Shown here in pieces: positions 11,349 to 22,440 of a stretch of DNA of 64,000 bases. Source of the DNA: Costus lasius (Eukaryota > Streptophyta > Magnoliopsida > Zingiberales > Costaceae); assembly GCA_027563935.2 (NCBI GenBank), contig CM050454.1, forward strand, positions 73,366,596-73,430,595, given 5' to 3'. Position numbers and translations under genes: made by a program. Within the stretch, counting starts at the first letter, position 1, and each line of letters starts with the position of its first letter. A model generated the notes under the pieces. That model was not told where the DNA came from. It was given only the letters and a program-made list of their open reading frames with translations, and searched no databases.

Positions 11349-13549
11349 TTTAAAATTTTGCAGTCCCAGGACGCAGCGGAAGAAGCATTACACCCGAAAC
11401 ACATTCCTATCCAAGGATCCATGCGAGAGAGAAGACACAAGGATGTGTTAGAGATGTACCTCTTTTGCTTGTTTAGATGTCGAAGCCATGTTGAAGGCGC
11501 CCAAGTGTTCGCCCTCTACAAGTATCCACGCGTCGACTCCTTGATCGTTGCTCCCTTACACGCTCGGTGCTAGCCTCGGGAAGAGAATCGAGCCTTAGGG
11601 TTCCTTCACTCTTCTTGCGCCTCCTCCAAGGTTCATGCGCCAAGTGCAAGGAAGATGCCGCCAACTCCTTATCCTCTTCACTCCAAGAGAAGAGGGAGAA
11701 GATGAGTTTCGGCCTTGAGGAAGATTAAGGGGAAATTGCGCCACCAAGTCCTTCTCCAAGTCACGCCAAGAGGAGAGGAAGGAGAAGACTTGCGGTCACT
11801 TATTGGAAGAAGGGTTGCGCCACTTTGATGTTGTCACCCTTTGCCCTTGCTTTCGCCCCTCTATTTGTGTTAACGTCTCCAAGTGTTCATCATCTAGAGA
11901 GGGCGACAATGGGTCCTATAAATAGGACTAGAGGCGGCTTGGGCAAGGGCTAGGATTACGCCAAGTGTATGGCTAGGATGAAGGAGTCTTGAGGTAAGGA
12001 ATGTCTCCAAGACTTTGCCATAAACCTCATTTAACCCATTCATATTTGTCCAAGCACTATATCAGCCCAAGACATGCCTTAAATGCATTCTTACCATCAA
12101 AGGATAAGTGGCTAGGCGCAACATGTATGAGGAATTTCGGCTAGAGTGGTGTCTTGGGAGAAACTAGGGCTTGAAGTAAGGTAAGTCTCCAAGACATTAC
12201 CATATACCTCTTCCTTATGTCCATATGCACCTAGGAACTTCCCATAAAAGTTCTCAAGCCATATCAGCCCCAAGACTTGCCTTAGAAGCAAGTATTCCAT
12301 CCAAGGAAGAAGGGCTAGGCGCCCTTTACTTCCATAATGAAGCAAAGGCGCCTCCCTCACCCCATTATGCCCCTAGGCGCCAATGGGGTGAGATTTCTCC
12401 CCATTATACCCTTTTAAGCCAATTCCTCTTCATGACAACTAATTATTGGGCCTCATTGGATAATGAGCTAGCCCAAACTTCATGGCGTGGGTTGATTAAG
12501 CCATTGGATCTAATCCAATGCAACCCTAATCCAAATGTGACCAATCTAGGTCAATTTCGGGTCAACCTGCCAAAAATGAAGTTTGGCTCCAATAACTTTC
12601 TTCCGACTCATCAGGCCCATTGGCGCTAATGAAATCTTCCAAATTGATCCAAGTTATCCAATAACTTGATCCTAAGGCTTCTGATTAAAGCAACGTCAAA
12701 AGTCTATTGCGTGTGACCCCGTAGGATCCATATGACGATGGCAATGATGTAAACATCATAAGTAGTGAGGGGTATCTAGCAACACATCACTACTACCCAT
12801 GTCATAGGACTTAAGTCATTATGGCAACAACTCCTAACAAACAACGAGGATTCCTATTGCATTACAGATCCTTTTGCCTAAGCTGATATCCTGCCATTGG
12901 ATTAGTCTCAAGTTTATTATCCAATGCATTGGTCATGACTCAACAAGTGTGGCCACACTCTCCTGTCATGCACCAATAAGGTGGGGTGCCCCGAGTGGAT
13001 ATCATGCTTCCAATAAGGAAGGGGCAAATCCTACTATTGGTCATCCATGTCTCTACATGACTTATGACATGCCCAATGACAGTCGTTTTGATCTCCCAAT
13101 TACGGAGAGACGTAAGACTGTATTAAAGCACACCCATCATCAAATCTAAACATGAATACCTCAAGTCTAAGGATCAATGCAAACCTCTTGTATGTGAGAT
13201 TGACTTGTTGACTAGACAAGTCAATCCTCACGGTGGATCACTCCAGTGCATCCAATGCACCTGTATGTCTGCGTTACTGTGCCCCGCACCTAACCAGCCC
13301 ATACACCAGTCTCACATGTACCAAAGCTATCCCATATCTGCTAAGGTACCTTGTCTGGGGATAGCTTATGAGAATGGATCCAATCCAAACTCCTGGGACA
13401 TTATTTATGCAACTCAATACATCAACGCAGGTAGAGAAGTCTGCATAATAACGACCATGCCTATATAAAGAGTAATAGTTCTATCAAAGTACATTCAAAC
13501 AATGCCTGACCATGTCCATACACTGGTCTTTAGGGCATATACACCAACA
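11345..13549 (-). repeat. Copia LTR, minus orientation (about 2.2 kb)
   Basis: On the minus strand the LTR starts TGTTGGTGTATATGCCC at 13549, directly after a polypurine tract (AGTGGGAGAT, read on the minus strand). This is the same arrangement as at the 3' LTRs of Copia-1 and Copia-2. It carries the family motif GTGTTGCTAGATACCCCTC (minus strand, about 12764-12790). The far edge near 11345 reads TGTAATTT on the plus strand, giving a TACA end. It is diverged from the Copia-1 and Copia-2 LTRs and longer. It interrupts the Gypsy-A frame. Short frames inside it are not genes. Confidence 0.65.
11985..12330. repeat. Tandem duplication (about 183 bp) inside the Copia LTR
   Basis: Text starting GAGGTAAGGAATGTCTCCAAGAC near 11992 recurs as GAAGTAAGGTAAGTCTCCAAG near 12175. 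Both copies continue through a ...CCATAxACCTC... and AxATCAGCCC..AAGAC block and end near GGCTAGGCGC. Two diverged copies are visible. Confidence 0.6.
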
Positions 13550-13591
13550 ATCTCCCACTTGCACCCTCTCAAGGACAACTGGTGTTTAGAC
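13550..13591 (-). other. Residual Copia internal end with polypurine tract
   Basis: Read on the minus strand this is the last 42 bp of a Copia internal region, ending GTGCAAGTGGGAGAT just before the LTR. It is the only internal sequence left. At 13592 it is joined to the middle of the Gypsy-B LTR, so a deletion removed the rest of this Copia element. Confidence 0.6.
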
Positions 13592-14493
13592 AAAAAATGG
13601 TGGGGGCTACCTCTTGAATTCGTGGGAGCAACCGCTTGAATCCCTCTATCTATTTGTACCAAGAGCCCTAAGATGCTCTAGCTAGCTTTTGTTTGCTCTC
13701 TCCTGACGAGGATGGGTTCAACTTCCAGACGTGGAAGAAATTTTGAATTATGATTGTTTCCCCCACATCTATGATCCATGACTACTCATGATATGTATGC
13801 ACAACAATGATCAATGATTACTGTGATATGAATGCTCAATGATGATTAATGACTACTTGTGACCCAAATGCCTTATCTAAGGAATGTATGGCTATCTTGT
13901 TTTCCCTATCCAATTCATGTGCTCAAGGGGAAATTCTGTTATCTTTCATTATGTCTTTATTGTGTTGACTATTTCGTTGATATGTTTATCCTCTTTAGTT
14001 CGTTTTCCCTTAGCCATTAGGATTACTTGCTGGGCAATTTATGCTCATTCTTGCTTGCACTAACCCTTATTGCAGATTAGCTTGGCTACGCATTGTGGGC
14101 AAAAGCTTAAAAATTTTGGAAGCTCATTTTGGAATTTTGGCTAAATCATGAGACTTTGTAATCTTGGAAAACATTGTATGCTCCATAAAAGACTTGTATT
14201 AAGAGTTGTCATGAGACTTATTTTGAGGAGTATGTTACTAGTTTTGAATGTTGATTGTAATGGCTTATGTTGATAGCATATTTTAGTTCTCAGATTTTGG
14301 GATTGTATGACTCTACTCTACTTGGGTAAAAGTTTTTGATGGAATGGATATTTTTCTGTTGCAACTTGGATAATGACATTATATCACTTGTTTTATTGTT
14401 CAAGGCATTGAACTTGATATTGATTGTCGATCTTGCGAAAAATTATGTCGTATGAATATCTTTTATGGATTGTTGTTATCTAAGGGTGTGACA
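13592..14493 (+). repeat. Gypsy-B 5' LTR, truncated at its 5' end
   Basis: Its sequence matches the last 900 bp of the 3' LTR (29925-30825) almost base for base. It begins inside the final unit of the GGTGGGGGCCACC tandem repeat and ends GTGTGACA. About 1.77 kb of the LTR is missing on the left. The breakpoint abuts a Copia remnant. Confidence 0.85.
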
Positions 14494-14497
14494 GCAG

Positions 14498-14509
14498 TGG
14501 TATCAGAGG
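14498..14509 (+). other. Gypsy-B primer binding site
   Basis: TGGTATCAGAGG lies 4 bases after the LTR end. It is complementary to the 3' end of initiator tRNA-Met over nearly its whole length. Confidence 0.8.
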
Positions 14510-14586
14510 ATTGATTTGAGGAATTAGTCTTGATTTGATTATGATGATAATTATGATTGACGATCCCTTAATTGATGTTTATATAG

Positions 14587-15540
14587 GTGGATACAATGGG
14601 AAGATCAAATCAGCCCTCGAGTGATTCAGTTGATCAAATGGCTGGAGTTTTAATGGCTTTGGAGACTATGTCTAGTTTGATGCATCAACAAGTAGCAAGA
14701 GATGAAAATCTTAACAATTCAAATGCATCTAGTCAACAAAATCATGATCAATTGGGAATTGAGAGGTTTAAGAGACTGAATCCTCCACCATTTTCAGGCA
14801 ATCTAGATCCCTTGATGGCTGAAAGATGGATTATGCAACTAGAAAAAATCTTTCGTGTACTCAATAGTTCAGATAGCCAAAAGGTGTTATTTGCATCATT
14901 TATGCTTGAGGGTGAAGCTGAGCATTGGTGGAGAATGATTAAGAGAGTTGCTGATTCTAAGGAAGAAACAATTACCTAGGCTTATTTTCTTGAAAAGTTT
15001 AATGAGAAGTTCTTATCGGAATGCCTTAGGGATCAAAAGGAAAAGGAATTCATAAATTTAACTCAAGGGAATCTTACAGTGGCACAATATGAATCTAAAT
15101 TCACTGAATTATCTAGATTTGCACCACATTTGGTTTCAGATGAAGCACGAAGGGCAAAGAGATTTGAAGGTGGTTTGAGACACAATATAAGGACAAGACT
15201 TTCAGCCTTAAAATTGAGATGCTATGGTGACTTAGTTGATCGGGCAACTATTGTTGAGAGGCATGTGGATGAGATGCTTGAGGTGAGAAACAAAAGAGGA
15301 AAAGAAAGGACAATTGGCTACAAAGATAAAAGGACAAACAAAAATGAAGGGTCCTTTAAAAAGTTTAAATAATCCAATGAAGAGTCAAGAATGACCAAGA
15401 ATGTTCAATCTTGTGCAAATTGTGGGGGAAATCATGAATCAAAGGCTTGTTATAGAGTTACTGGAGCATGCTTTGCTTGTGGAAAGTTTGGCCATCGGAT
15501 AAAAGATTGTAAATTTAACAAGGCAAATGAATCAATGCCC
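14587..15540 (+). pseudogene. Gypsy-B gag
   Basis: Gag forms the particle and binds element RNA. The frame opens at ATG 14587. It carries the retrotransposon gag core (RFKRLNPPPFSG ... AERWIMQLEKIF ... EGEAEHWW, about residues 55-125), continuing through AQYESKFTELSRFAP at 15079-15120. Near 15410-15510 there is a cysteine-rich region with the zinc knuckle [14 protein letters not shown]. The frame is broken by stop codons at 14977-14979 and 15370-15372, with no frame change at either. Both could be single transitions of the type produced by methyl-cytosine decay. Gag and pol lie in one frame. Confidence 0.8.
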
Positions 15541-17996
15541 ACAAAGCCTGTAGCCCATGCTAAAGTCTATGCCATTGCCGAACGTGATTCCAAAGCTTCA
15601 AAGTCGGTAGTGGAAGGTACTCTTTGTATTTCCAATAAAGTTGCAAGAGTTTTGTTTGATCCTGGCTCTAATTTATCTTTTGTTGCACTACATTTGGAAA
15701 AGGAACCCAAACTACTCGATCTTATGATATTAGTCTCTACAGCTATTGGTGACTCTCTAACTGCTAATCTTGTCTATCCTTCTTGCTTATTCATGGTGGG
15801 AGAACATGAACTTTTAGCTGATTTAATCCTTCTAGATCTCCAAGATTATGATATCATACTCGGTATGGATTGGCTTTCATCTTATCATGCTACTGTTGAT
15901 TGTTATCAAAAGGTAGTTACCTTAAATCTTTCGAATGAAATCCAATTGCAAATCAAGGGTTTTTCTCATGATCAATATCCAAACCTTATATCATTTATGC
16001 ATGCTTCTAAACTCCTTCAGAATGGTTATGTATGTTATTTAGCTTATGTCAAGGAATGTCAAGAACTTGAACCTAGCTTAGATGAAATACCTGTGGCTAG
16101 AGATTTTTCAGATGTGTTTTCAGATGACCTATCTGGCTTGCCCCGAGAAAGAGAAGTGGATTTTGGTATTGATCTTGTTCCAAACACTGCACCAATATCT
16201 AAAGCTCCTTACATAATGGCAGCAACAGAGCTAGCTGAGTTGAAGAAGCAATTGCAAGAGCTTTTGGACAAGGGCTTTATTAGACCCAGTGTGTCACCAT
16301 GGGGTGCTCCAGTATTATTTGTCAAGAAGAAAGATGGCACATTAAGGCTTTGCATAGATTATAGGCAACTGAATCAGGTAACCATTAAGAATAAATATCC
16401 TTTACCTAGAATTGATGATTTGTTTGATCAGTTGCAAGGAGCACAAGTGTTTTCAAAGATTGACTTGAGATCCGGTTACTACCAAGTAAAGATCAAGAAT
16501 GAAGACATTCCAATGACAGCTTTTAGAACTCGGTATGGGCACTATGAATTCTTAGTCATGCCTTTTGGACTAACAAATGCACCTGCAGTTTTCATGGATC
16601 TAATGAACCGAGTATTTCACTCCTTGTTGGACAAATGTGTGATTGTATTTATCGATGATATTCTGATTTACTCCAAGAATGACCAAGATCATCAAAGAGA
16701 TTTAAAGATTGTTTTGTCTATTCTAAGAGAAAAGAAGCTTTATGCAAAGTTGAGCAAGAGTGAATTTTGGTTAAGGGAAATTGGCTTCCTGGGGCATGTT
16801 ATTTCAAGTGAAGGTATATCTGTCGATCCAAAGAAAGTGGAAGCTATTGTGAATTGGGAGAGACCAAACAATGTGGTAGAGATTAGGAGTTTCTTGGGCA
16901 TGGCCGGGTACTATAGAAGGTTTGTTGAAGGATTCTCCAATATTGCAAGCCCTCTCACTAGGCTAATCAGGAAGAGTGTAAAGTATGATTGGAATGAAGC
17001 ATGTGAGCAAAGTTTTCAAGAGCTAAAGAGAAGATTGACGAGTGCTCCAATCCTCACGATTCCTAATGCAAATGATAAATTTATGGTTTACACTGATGCT
17101 TCAGGCAAGGGCCATGGGTGTGTGTTGATGCAAGCAGATAAAGTGGTTGCTTATGCTTCAAGGCAATTGAAAGATTATGAGCAGAATTACCCAACCCATG
17201 ATTTAGAGTTAGCTGCTATCATCTTTGCGTTGAAAATTTGGAGACACTATTTGTATGGGCAAACATTTGAGATCTACACCGATCACAAGAGCTTAAAGTA
17301 TATCTTCACTCAAAAGGAGTTGAACATGAGATAGAGGAGATGGATAGAGCTATTGAAAGACTATGATTACACCATTCTTTATCAGTCAGGTAAAGCTAAT
17401 GTGGTAGCAGATGCACTTAGTAGGAAATCTTCAACTATAATAGCATCATTAATGGAGAAACAATGGCAATTACTTAAAGAATTCAGTGCCTTGAGTCTTA
17501 AAGTGATCAAACATGAGCCAAAGGTATTACTTGCTTCTTTTAGGATTGAATTTGATTTTCTTCAACAAATTAAGGATGGACAGCTTCAGGACCTAAGTCT
17601 AATGCAACTTAGAAAAGATTGTGTAAATGGATTGAGGAAAGACTTTTGCATGAGAGGGGATGACATTTTGAGGTTCAAGGATAGAATATGTGTTCCTAAG
17701 GATTCTGAAATTAAGGCCATCATATTGCAAGAATCTCACAACTCAAAGTATTCTATTCACCCAGGCAGCACTAAGATGTATCAAGATTTAAAGAAAACCT
17801 TTTGGTGGAGTGGTATGAAGAATGATATTGCACAATATGTTTCCAAATGTTTAACATGTCAATTGGTTAAGGGTGAACATCAAAGACCGGGTGGCTTACT
17901 TCAACCTTTGAGGGTACCTGAATGGAAATGGGAAAGCATCGGAATGGTTTTTGTTTCAGGATTGCCTAGAACTTCTAGAAACCATGATGCTATTTG
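15541..17996 (+). pseudogene. Gypsy-B pol, upstream part (protease, RT, RNase H, integrase N-terminus)
   Basis: Domains in order: protease with the loop [11 protein letters not shown] near 15648-15680, where proline takes the usual S/T place of D-S/T-G; reverse transcriptase with [21 protein letters not shown] and the catalytic [10 protein letters not shown] near 16650; RNase H with [11 protein letters not shown] and [10 protein letters not shown]; then an integrase HHCC finger near 17740-17870 (HPGSTKMY ... CLTCQ). A stop at 17332-17334 interrupts RNase H in frame. The first aspartate of the integrase catalytic triad is replaced by valine (codon 17947-17949 in GMVFVSGLP). At 17997 the coding sequence is cut by Copia-1 and resumes at 27107. 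Confidence 0.85.
17992..17996. repeat. Target site duplication of Copia-1, left copy
   Basis: ATTTG here is repeated at 27102-27106. Removing Copia-1 and one copy lets the Gypsy-B integrase frame run on without a break, which confirms the exact insertion point. Confidence 0.95.
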
Positions 17997-19680
17997 TGTT
18001 GGGGTATGCCCTTAAGGCTAATGTTTGAGGCCTTGGGATTCTTTCAGTATCATGTATAAACTCTTATGTTTATAAAGGCAATGGTTGTTATTCAGTTTGT
18101 TACATTGTCTGCTGCAATAAGTGTGCTTCTGAATAATGTCTCAATGCTGTTCAGCTTGGCTGACATGCTGTCATGTCCTTAGTCGAGATATCTTGGTGAA
18201 CTTGAGACAGCCTTGATATGATTGAGACTAATATGTGTTCTAATCTTATAGGATGCTTCGAGTATGGAATAAGATGTAGACTCATGGGTACATTGGATGT
18301 ACTGGACAGACCCTACTAGAATATTCAATTGCTTGTCACAATGTGAATAATCCTTGTATGCAACAAGTGGCATATGTCCTCTGACTTGAGATCACTTGTG
18401 TTTCTAAATGATGATTGTCATTGTTTTGAGGTAGTTCGATATCATTTGAAACATAATGGTTATAGACTATCTTGGATAATGATCATGAGTCAGGTTAGGA
18501 CACTAGTGATAGATATAGGATTGCCGTCTCCTTGTTTGGAGTGTGATGTTCTAAAGGGGCCCCCCTGGATGAGGTGATTGAGAAAGTGTATGGCCATACC
18601 CAGGTGACTATGTTCATCTGATCTAATCATGCTCATCATATTGGAGCTACAGGCTTGACACGCTTGTCCAATAAGAACATCCAGTGGCAAAGGAAACATA
18701 TATGCCTAGTGAAGTGGATTCACACTTGTGCTGTGGTTTGGGTGTAGTTTTGGAAGACTCTTTCCTTTATATCGGAAGACAGTGATGTGTTGCTAGATAC
18801 CCCTCACTGATCGTGATGACGTGAGTTATCGTTACTGACATTTGAAGGAAACCCTTAGGGTCGCACAATTTGATGATATGGCTTACTTAAGTCACATCGT
18901 GTAGACTGAATTGTTTTGGTTCAGTTTAAAGGGATTTAAACTCTGATTGTAAGTGAGATCTGGTCTGATCATGTTTGATTGATTAGGGCTTGAGATCGGT
19001 AAGCTTCGATCGAGAGAGTTGATGCTAGATCGGTGAGATCAGGAGCATCAGGAGATGAACGGTTAGATCTGGAGCCTTAAGGTTTAATAGTGATCTAGAC
19101 CAAATGCTTGGGTTGATTGATCTTTGAACCAAATTGAAATGCATTCAATTTGCTTGAACCGGTTCACATGAGTGAACGCATGGTTCAATGCATGAAGGCG
19201 TTTTCTTTGGTCGGTTATGAGATCATGGGTGCATGACTTCTATTTTTGGAAAGTCATGAAGGCCACTTCCCTCAACGCCTCAACGCCAAAAACGAAAAAG
19301 CGTTCGCTTCTTCCTTTGGACGCTCGCACTCTCGTGGGTTGAAGGTGTTGACGACAAGGAGGTCTCGGCTAAGCAACCAAGTCATCTCATCCCTTCCATT
19401 CGACAAGCACCCTTGGAGAACCTTGCTAGCACAAGGAACACAAGGAGTAGTCATCATCCTCTTGTGTGCGTCACCTTTGGAGGAGAGCCCTTTCGCCATC
19501 TTCTTCCAAGACGCCATTCGAATCAATGGCTATGGTATGTTTTCATTTGATCCATACAAGATAGTTAAGTTGATCATATATCATACATGCGATTGTTGAA
19601 ACCCTAGTTTCCGCTATGCCAAAAATCTTGATGCGCATAATAGGGTTTATTTCGCCCCCCTCAAGAAAGGGGTTCCTACA
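17997..19680 (+). repeat. Copia-1 5' LTR
   Basis: 1684 bp, TG...CA. It contains the conserved word GTGTTGCTAGATACCCCTC near 18786-18804, shared with the Copia-2 LTRs and with the minus-strand LTR at 11345-13549. Open frames of 60-117 codons inside it occur in both LTRs and have no recognisable domain. Confidence 0.95.
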
Positions 19681-19682
19681 AC

Positions 19683-19694
19683 TGGTATCAAAGC
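19683..19694 (+). other. Copia-1 primer binding site
   Basis: TGGTATCAAAGC begins 2 bases after the LTR. It differs at one position from the Copia-2 PBS (TGGTATCAGAGC at 47964) and matches the initiator tRNA-Met class. Confidence 0.9.
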
Positions 19695-21513
19695 ATTGGT
19701 TCATGTATGATTTATATGATTGCTTTGTGATCCATTTTTACACTGATGCATAGATCTAAAGTATTACATGCGAAAGTTCATGATAGTTTTCAAATCATGC
19801 GAAAATACTAGATGAATGTATTATACTTATGTTGGCGCATGTATTTCGTTGGCGCATGTTAGATGTTTGCAAAAACTTATCTTGCGCGCCTCCTACTTAG
19901 ATCTAAGCGCTTGCTATAAACCCTTAGACGGGTTAGTAGGGTTGAAGTCATCACCTAGTTAAGATCCAAATAGTCTGATCAGACCATCTGACAGCCTAGA
20001 TGGGTCGACCAGATGGCACCTATGCGCAAGCATGAGGTGGCTATAGGTCGACTGCATCAAGAGCGTGTAGCGAGGTCTGGTTGAGACAACCAGTGAACGC
20101 GCATGAGTTGGGCCCGGGGTCACACCCGCTTGCCTGAACTCATGAGAGTCGTTCAGCCCTTAACGCATGCATAGTTGACCGTTGGGTCGACTCAAGTCAG
20201 TTAGGACTTGGTGCATACAAGGGCAGTGGATAAGACTAGGTCTGATGAGTGGATCCCTAGTAATGGACCGTTGTAAGGTAGTAAGGCACATAAGAAAATT
20301 AAAATTGATGCCAATGGGTTTTCAAAAATTTTTATTTTCTTATCTGGATCACATGTTGATTGGATGCCATGATGCTTGTTTATTTAATCTTATGTGGGTT
20401 GCCCTTTTAATGTGTGCTGTGCTGGGGCCTGCGTGCCTGGAATTCAATTGTAAATTAATTTTATTGTGATCTGCTCATCACATGTTATTTAATTTATAAT
20501 GTGTAATTGACCTGCAAGTCAATCTTGTCTAGATAGATTAAATTGTAATTTAATCAGACAAGAGCACGGAGCACACATGGCACAGGCGCATGCAGCAGTG
20601 GCTTGACCAGGTGGGAGGTCCAGGGTTCGACTCTGGGACAGGCGCATTTACCTGGTGGGTGCACCTGAGCTGCCGAGGGCGCTTGGGCCCTGGGTTGGGC
20701 CAGATGAGATGCAAAAGACCCATGGAGAGCTCAAGTGAAGACTTAAGTTAAACTAAGGTCTTACTTAGGGTTGATGGGCGTTTACCACATAAGATCATCA
20801 TGCTTTCTTTTATTGTTTAAATAATTAGAATTGCATGATTTATTTATCTTCTGCTATCACCATAGGGTTTGCATGATAGTTAAGAAGATAAAAGGACCGT
20901 TAAAATCCAACGCTAAAATATCAAGCTCGTAAGCCTTCTGACGCGAAACCTCACTGTTCTGACTATCGTTGGGGCCGTGTTGTACCCACTCAGTGGGCAT
21001 GCCCATCTATCTTCAGACGGTGTGTGATTTCACCTGCGTGTTACAGAGAAGGGATTTATCGCTTCTCGTTGCTCAGCATAGCACGTGGTGGTCCAGGGAG
21101 TAGGTCAGGTCAGCTTGACCATGTAGGCTACATACTGAGCATATGTTAGCTATATGGAGGCAGCCATCTGTGGGATCAGAGACTGTGTTGTACCAACTCA
21201 GTTGGCACAGTCTGCTGGATTGCCCAGATGAAGGGGAATCGCACGGGTTGGCGATTGGCAGGCATTGCCTACCAAAAACTAGTGCTTGCACTCTCTGTGC
21301 ATCTTATCTCGCCTGAGCGGGACGCGGAGACCAAGTATGAAATCTGGGTCCATTCTCACTAAAAGAGTTTACTCTTTCGGGCTGTTTTGCTGGATTTTTC
21401 AGCCAGATAAAATAGTGAGAAAAGAATCTTTCTTAAGTCCTGGATTGATTCTAAACATTGATACTGACCTTGCTGTTCTTGCATTGTTGTAGATTCCTGC
21501 AGCAACGAACACC
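19695..21513 (+). other. Copia-1 untranslated leader with SINE-like and hairpin motifs
   Basis: A 1.8-kb noncoding leader. At 20599-20636 it has a tRNA-like arrangement: an A-box-like TGGCTTGACCAGG and a B-box-like GGTTCGACTCT, the latter within a short stem-loop (20620-20636). Two further palindromes lie at 20985-20997 (CCCACTcAGTGGG) and 21193-21205 (CCAACTcAGTTGG), both preceded by TGTTGTA. All recur at matching places in the Copia-2 leader. Possible roles are RNA packaging, dimerisation or translation control; none is shown. Confidence 0.6.
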
Positions 21514-22440
21514 ATGAGCTTCAATGTGCGATCCCTACTGGAAAGGGAGAAGTTTGCTGGGCCAAACTTCTCAGACTGGTACGGACACCTTAAGATTGTT
21601 CTTAAGGCTGAGAGGAAACTGTATGTCCTCGAGACGGCTATACCGCCTCAACCCGCTGCGAACGCCGCAAGGGCGGTTCGCGATGCCTATGAAAAGCATG
21701 TCAATGATAGCATTGATGTCGCTTGCCTGATGCTAGCGTCTATGACGCCACAGCTGCAGCGTCAGCATGAGGATATGTCTGCTATAGAAATTATAGCAAA
21801 CCTCAAGATGCTATATGCTGCACAGGCGAGGACTGAGCGCTATAATTTGACCAAGCTTTTCTTTCAGAGCAAACTGGCTGAAGGGAGTCCAGTGGGAGCT
21901 CATGTGCTCAAGATGATTGGGCACAAGGAGGCTCTAGAGAAACTGGGGCATACCATCAATCAGGAGCTTGCTGTAGACATTATTCTGCAGTCTCTCCCGG
22001 CCTCCTTCGATCCGTTCATTATTAATTTTAATATGAACAAGATCGACTGTACTCCGGCAGAGTTGCTGAATATGCTCTTGACTACAGAGGAGACTCTAAA
22101 GGGAAAGCCTTCAACCTCTGTCTTGAAGTTCCCTTCCAGGAACAAGAAGAAGGGGAAGAAGGGCAAAGCCCCTGTCAAGAACTACAACAAGGCTCTGAAA
22201 CAAAAGGTTAAGCGGTCGAAGGAATACAGATGTTTCCATTGTGGCCAGCTGGGTCACTGGAAAAAGGACTGTAAAGCGCTCCAAGGAGACAAGAAGGGAA
22301 GCATCGCTTCTGGCTCAGGTATTTTTGTGACTGAAGTCATGATATCTTCTTCTTCTATTTCATGGGTGTTGGACACTGCATGTGGAGTTCACATTTGTTC
22401 AAATGTACAGGAACTCAAGAGAAGAAGACAGGTGGGATAG
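21514..22440 (+). pseudogene. Copia-1 gag and protease start, ends at premature stop
   Basis: ATG at 21514 opens 308 codons. Residues 1-200 follow the Copia gag (UBN2-type) pattern: NFSDWYGHLKIVLKAERKLY, then VACLMLASM, RTERYNLTKLFF and LPASFDPFIINFNMNK. A lysine-rich segment precedes the zinc knuckle CFHCGQLGHWKKDC (about residues 238-251). The protease active-site region reads WVLDTACGVHICSN near 22360-22400. The frame closes at TAG 22438-22440, where Copia-2 has a sense codon in the same context. Reading resumes in the same frame, so this is a nonsense mutation inside gag-pol. Confidence 0.9.

Noticed and set aside
19246..19599. 117-codon frame in the Copia-1 LTR, repeated at 26667-27020
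   Set aside because: It is duplicated only because the LTR is duplicated. It has no domain, and an overlapping minus-strand frame of similar length exists.
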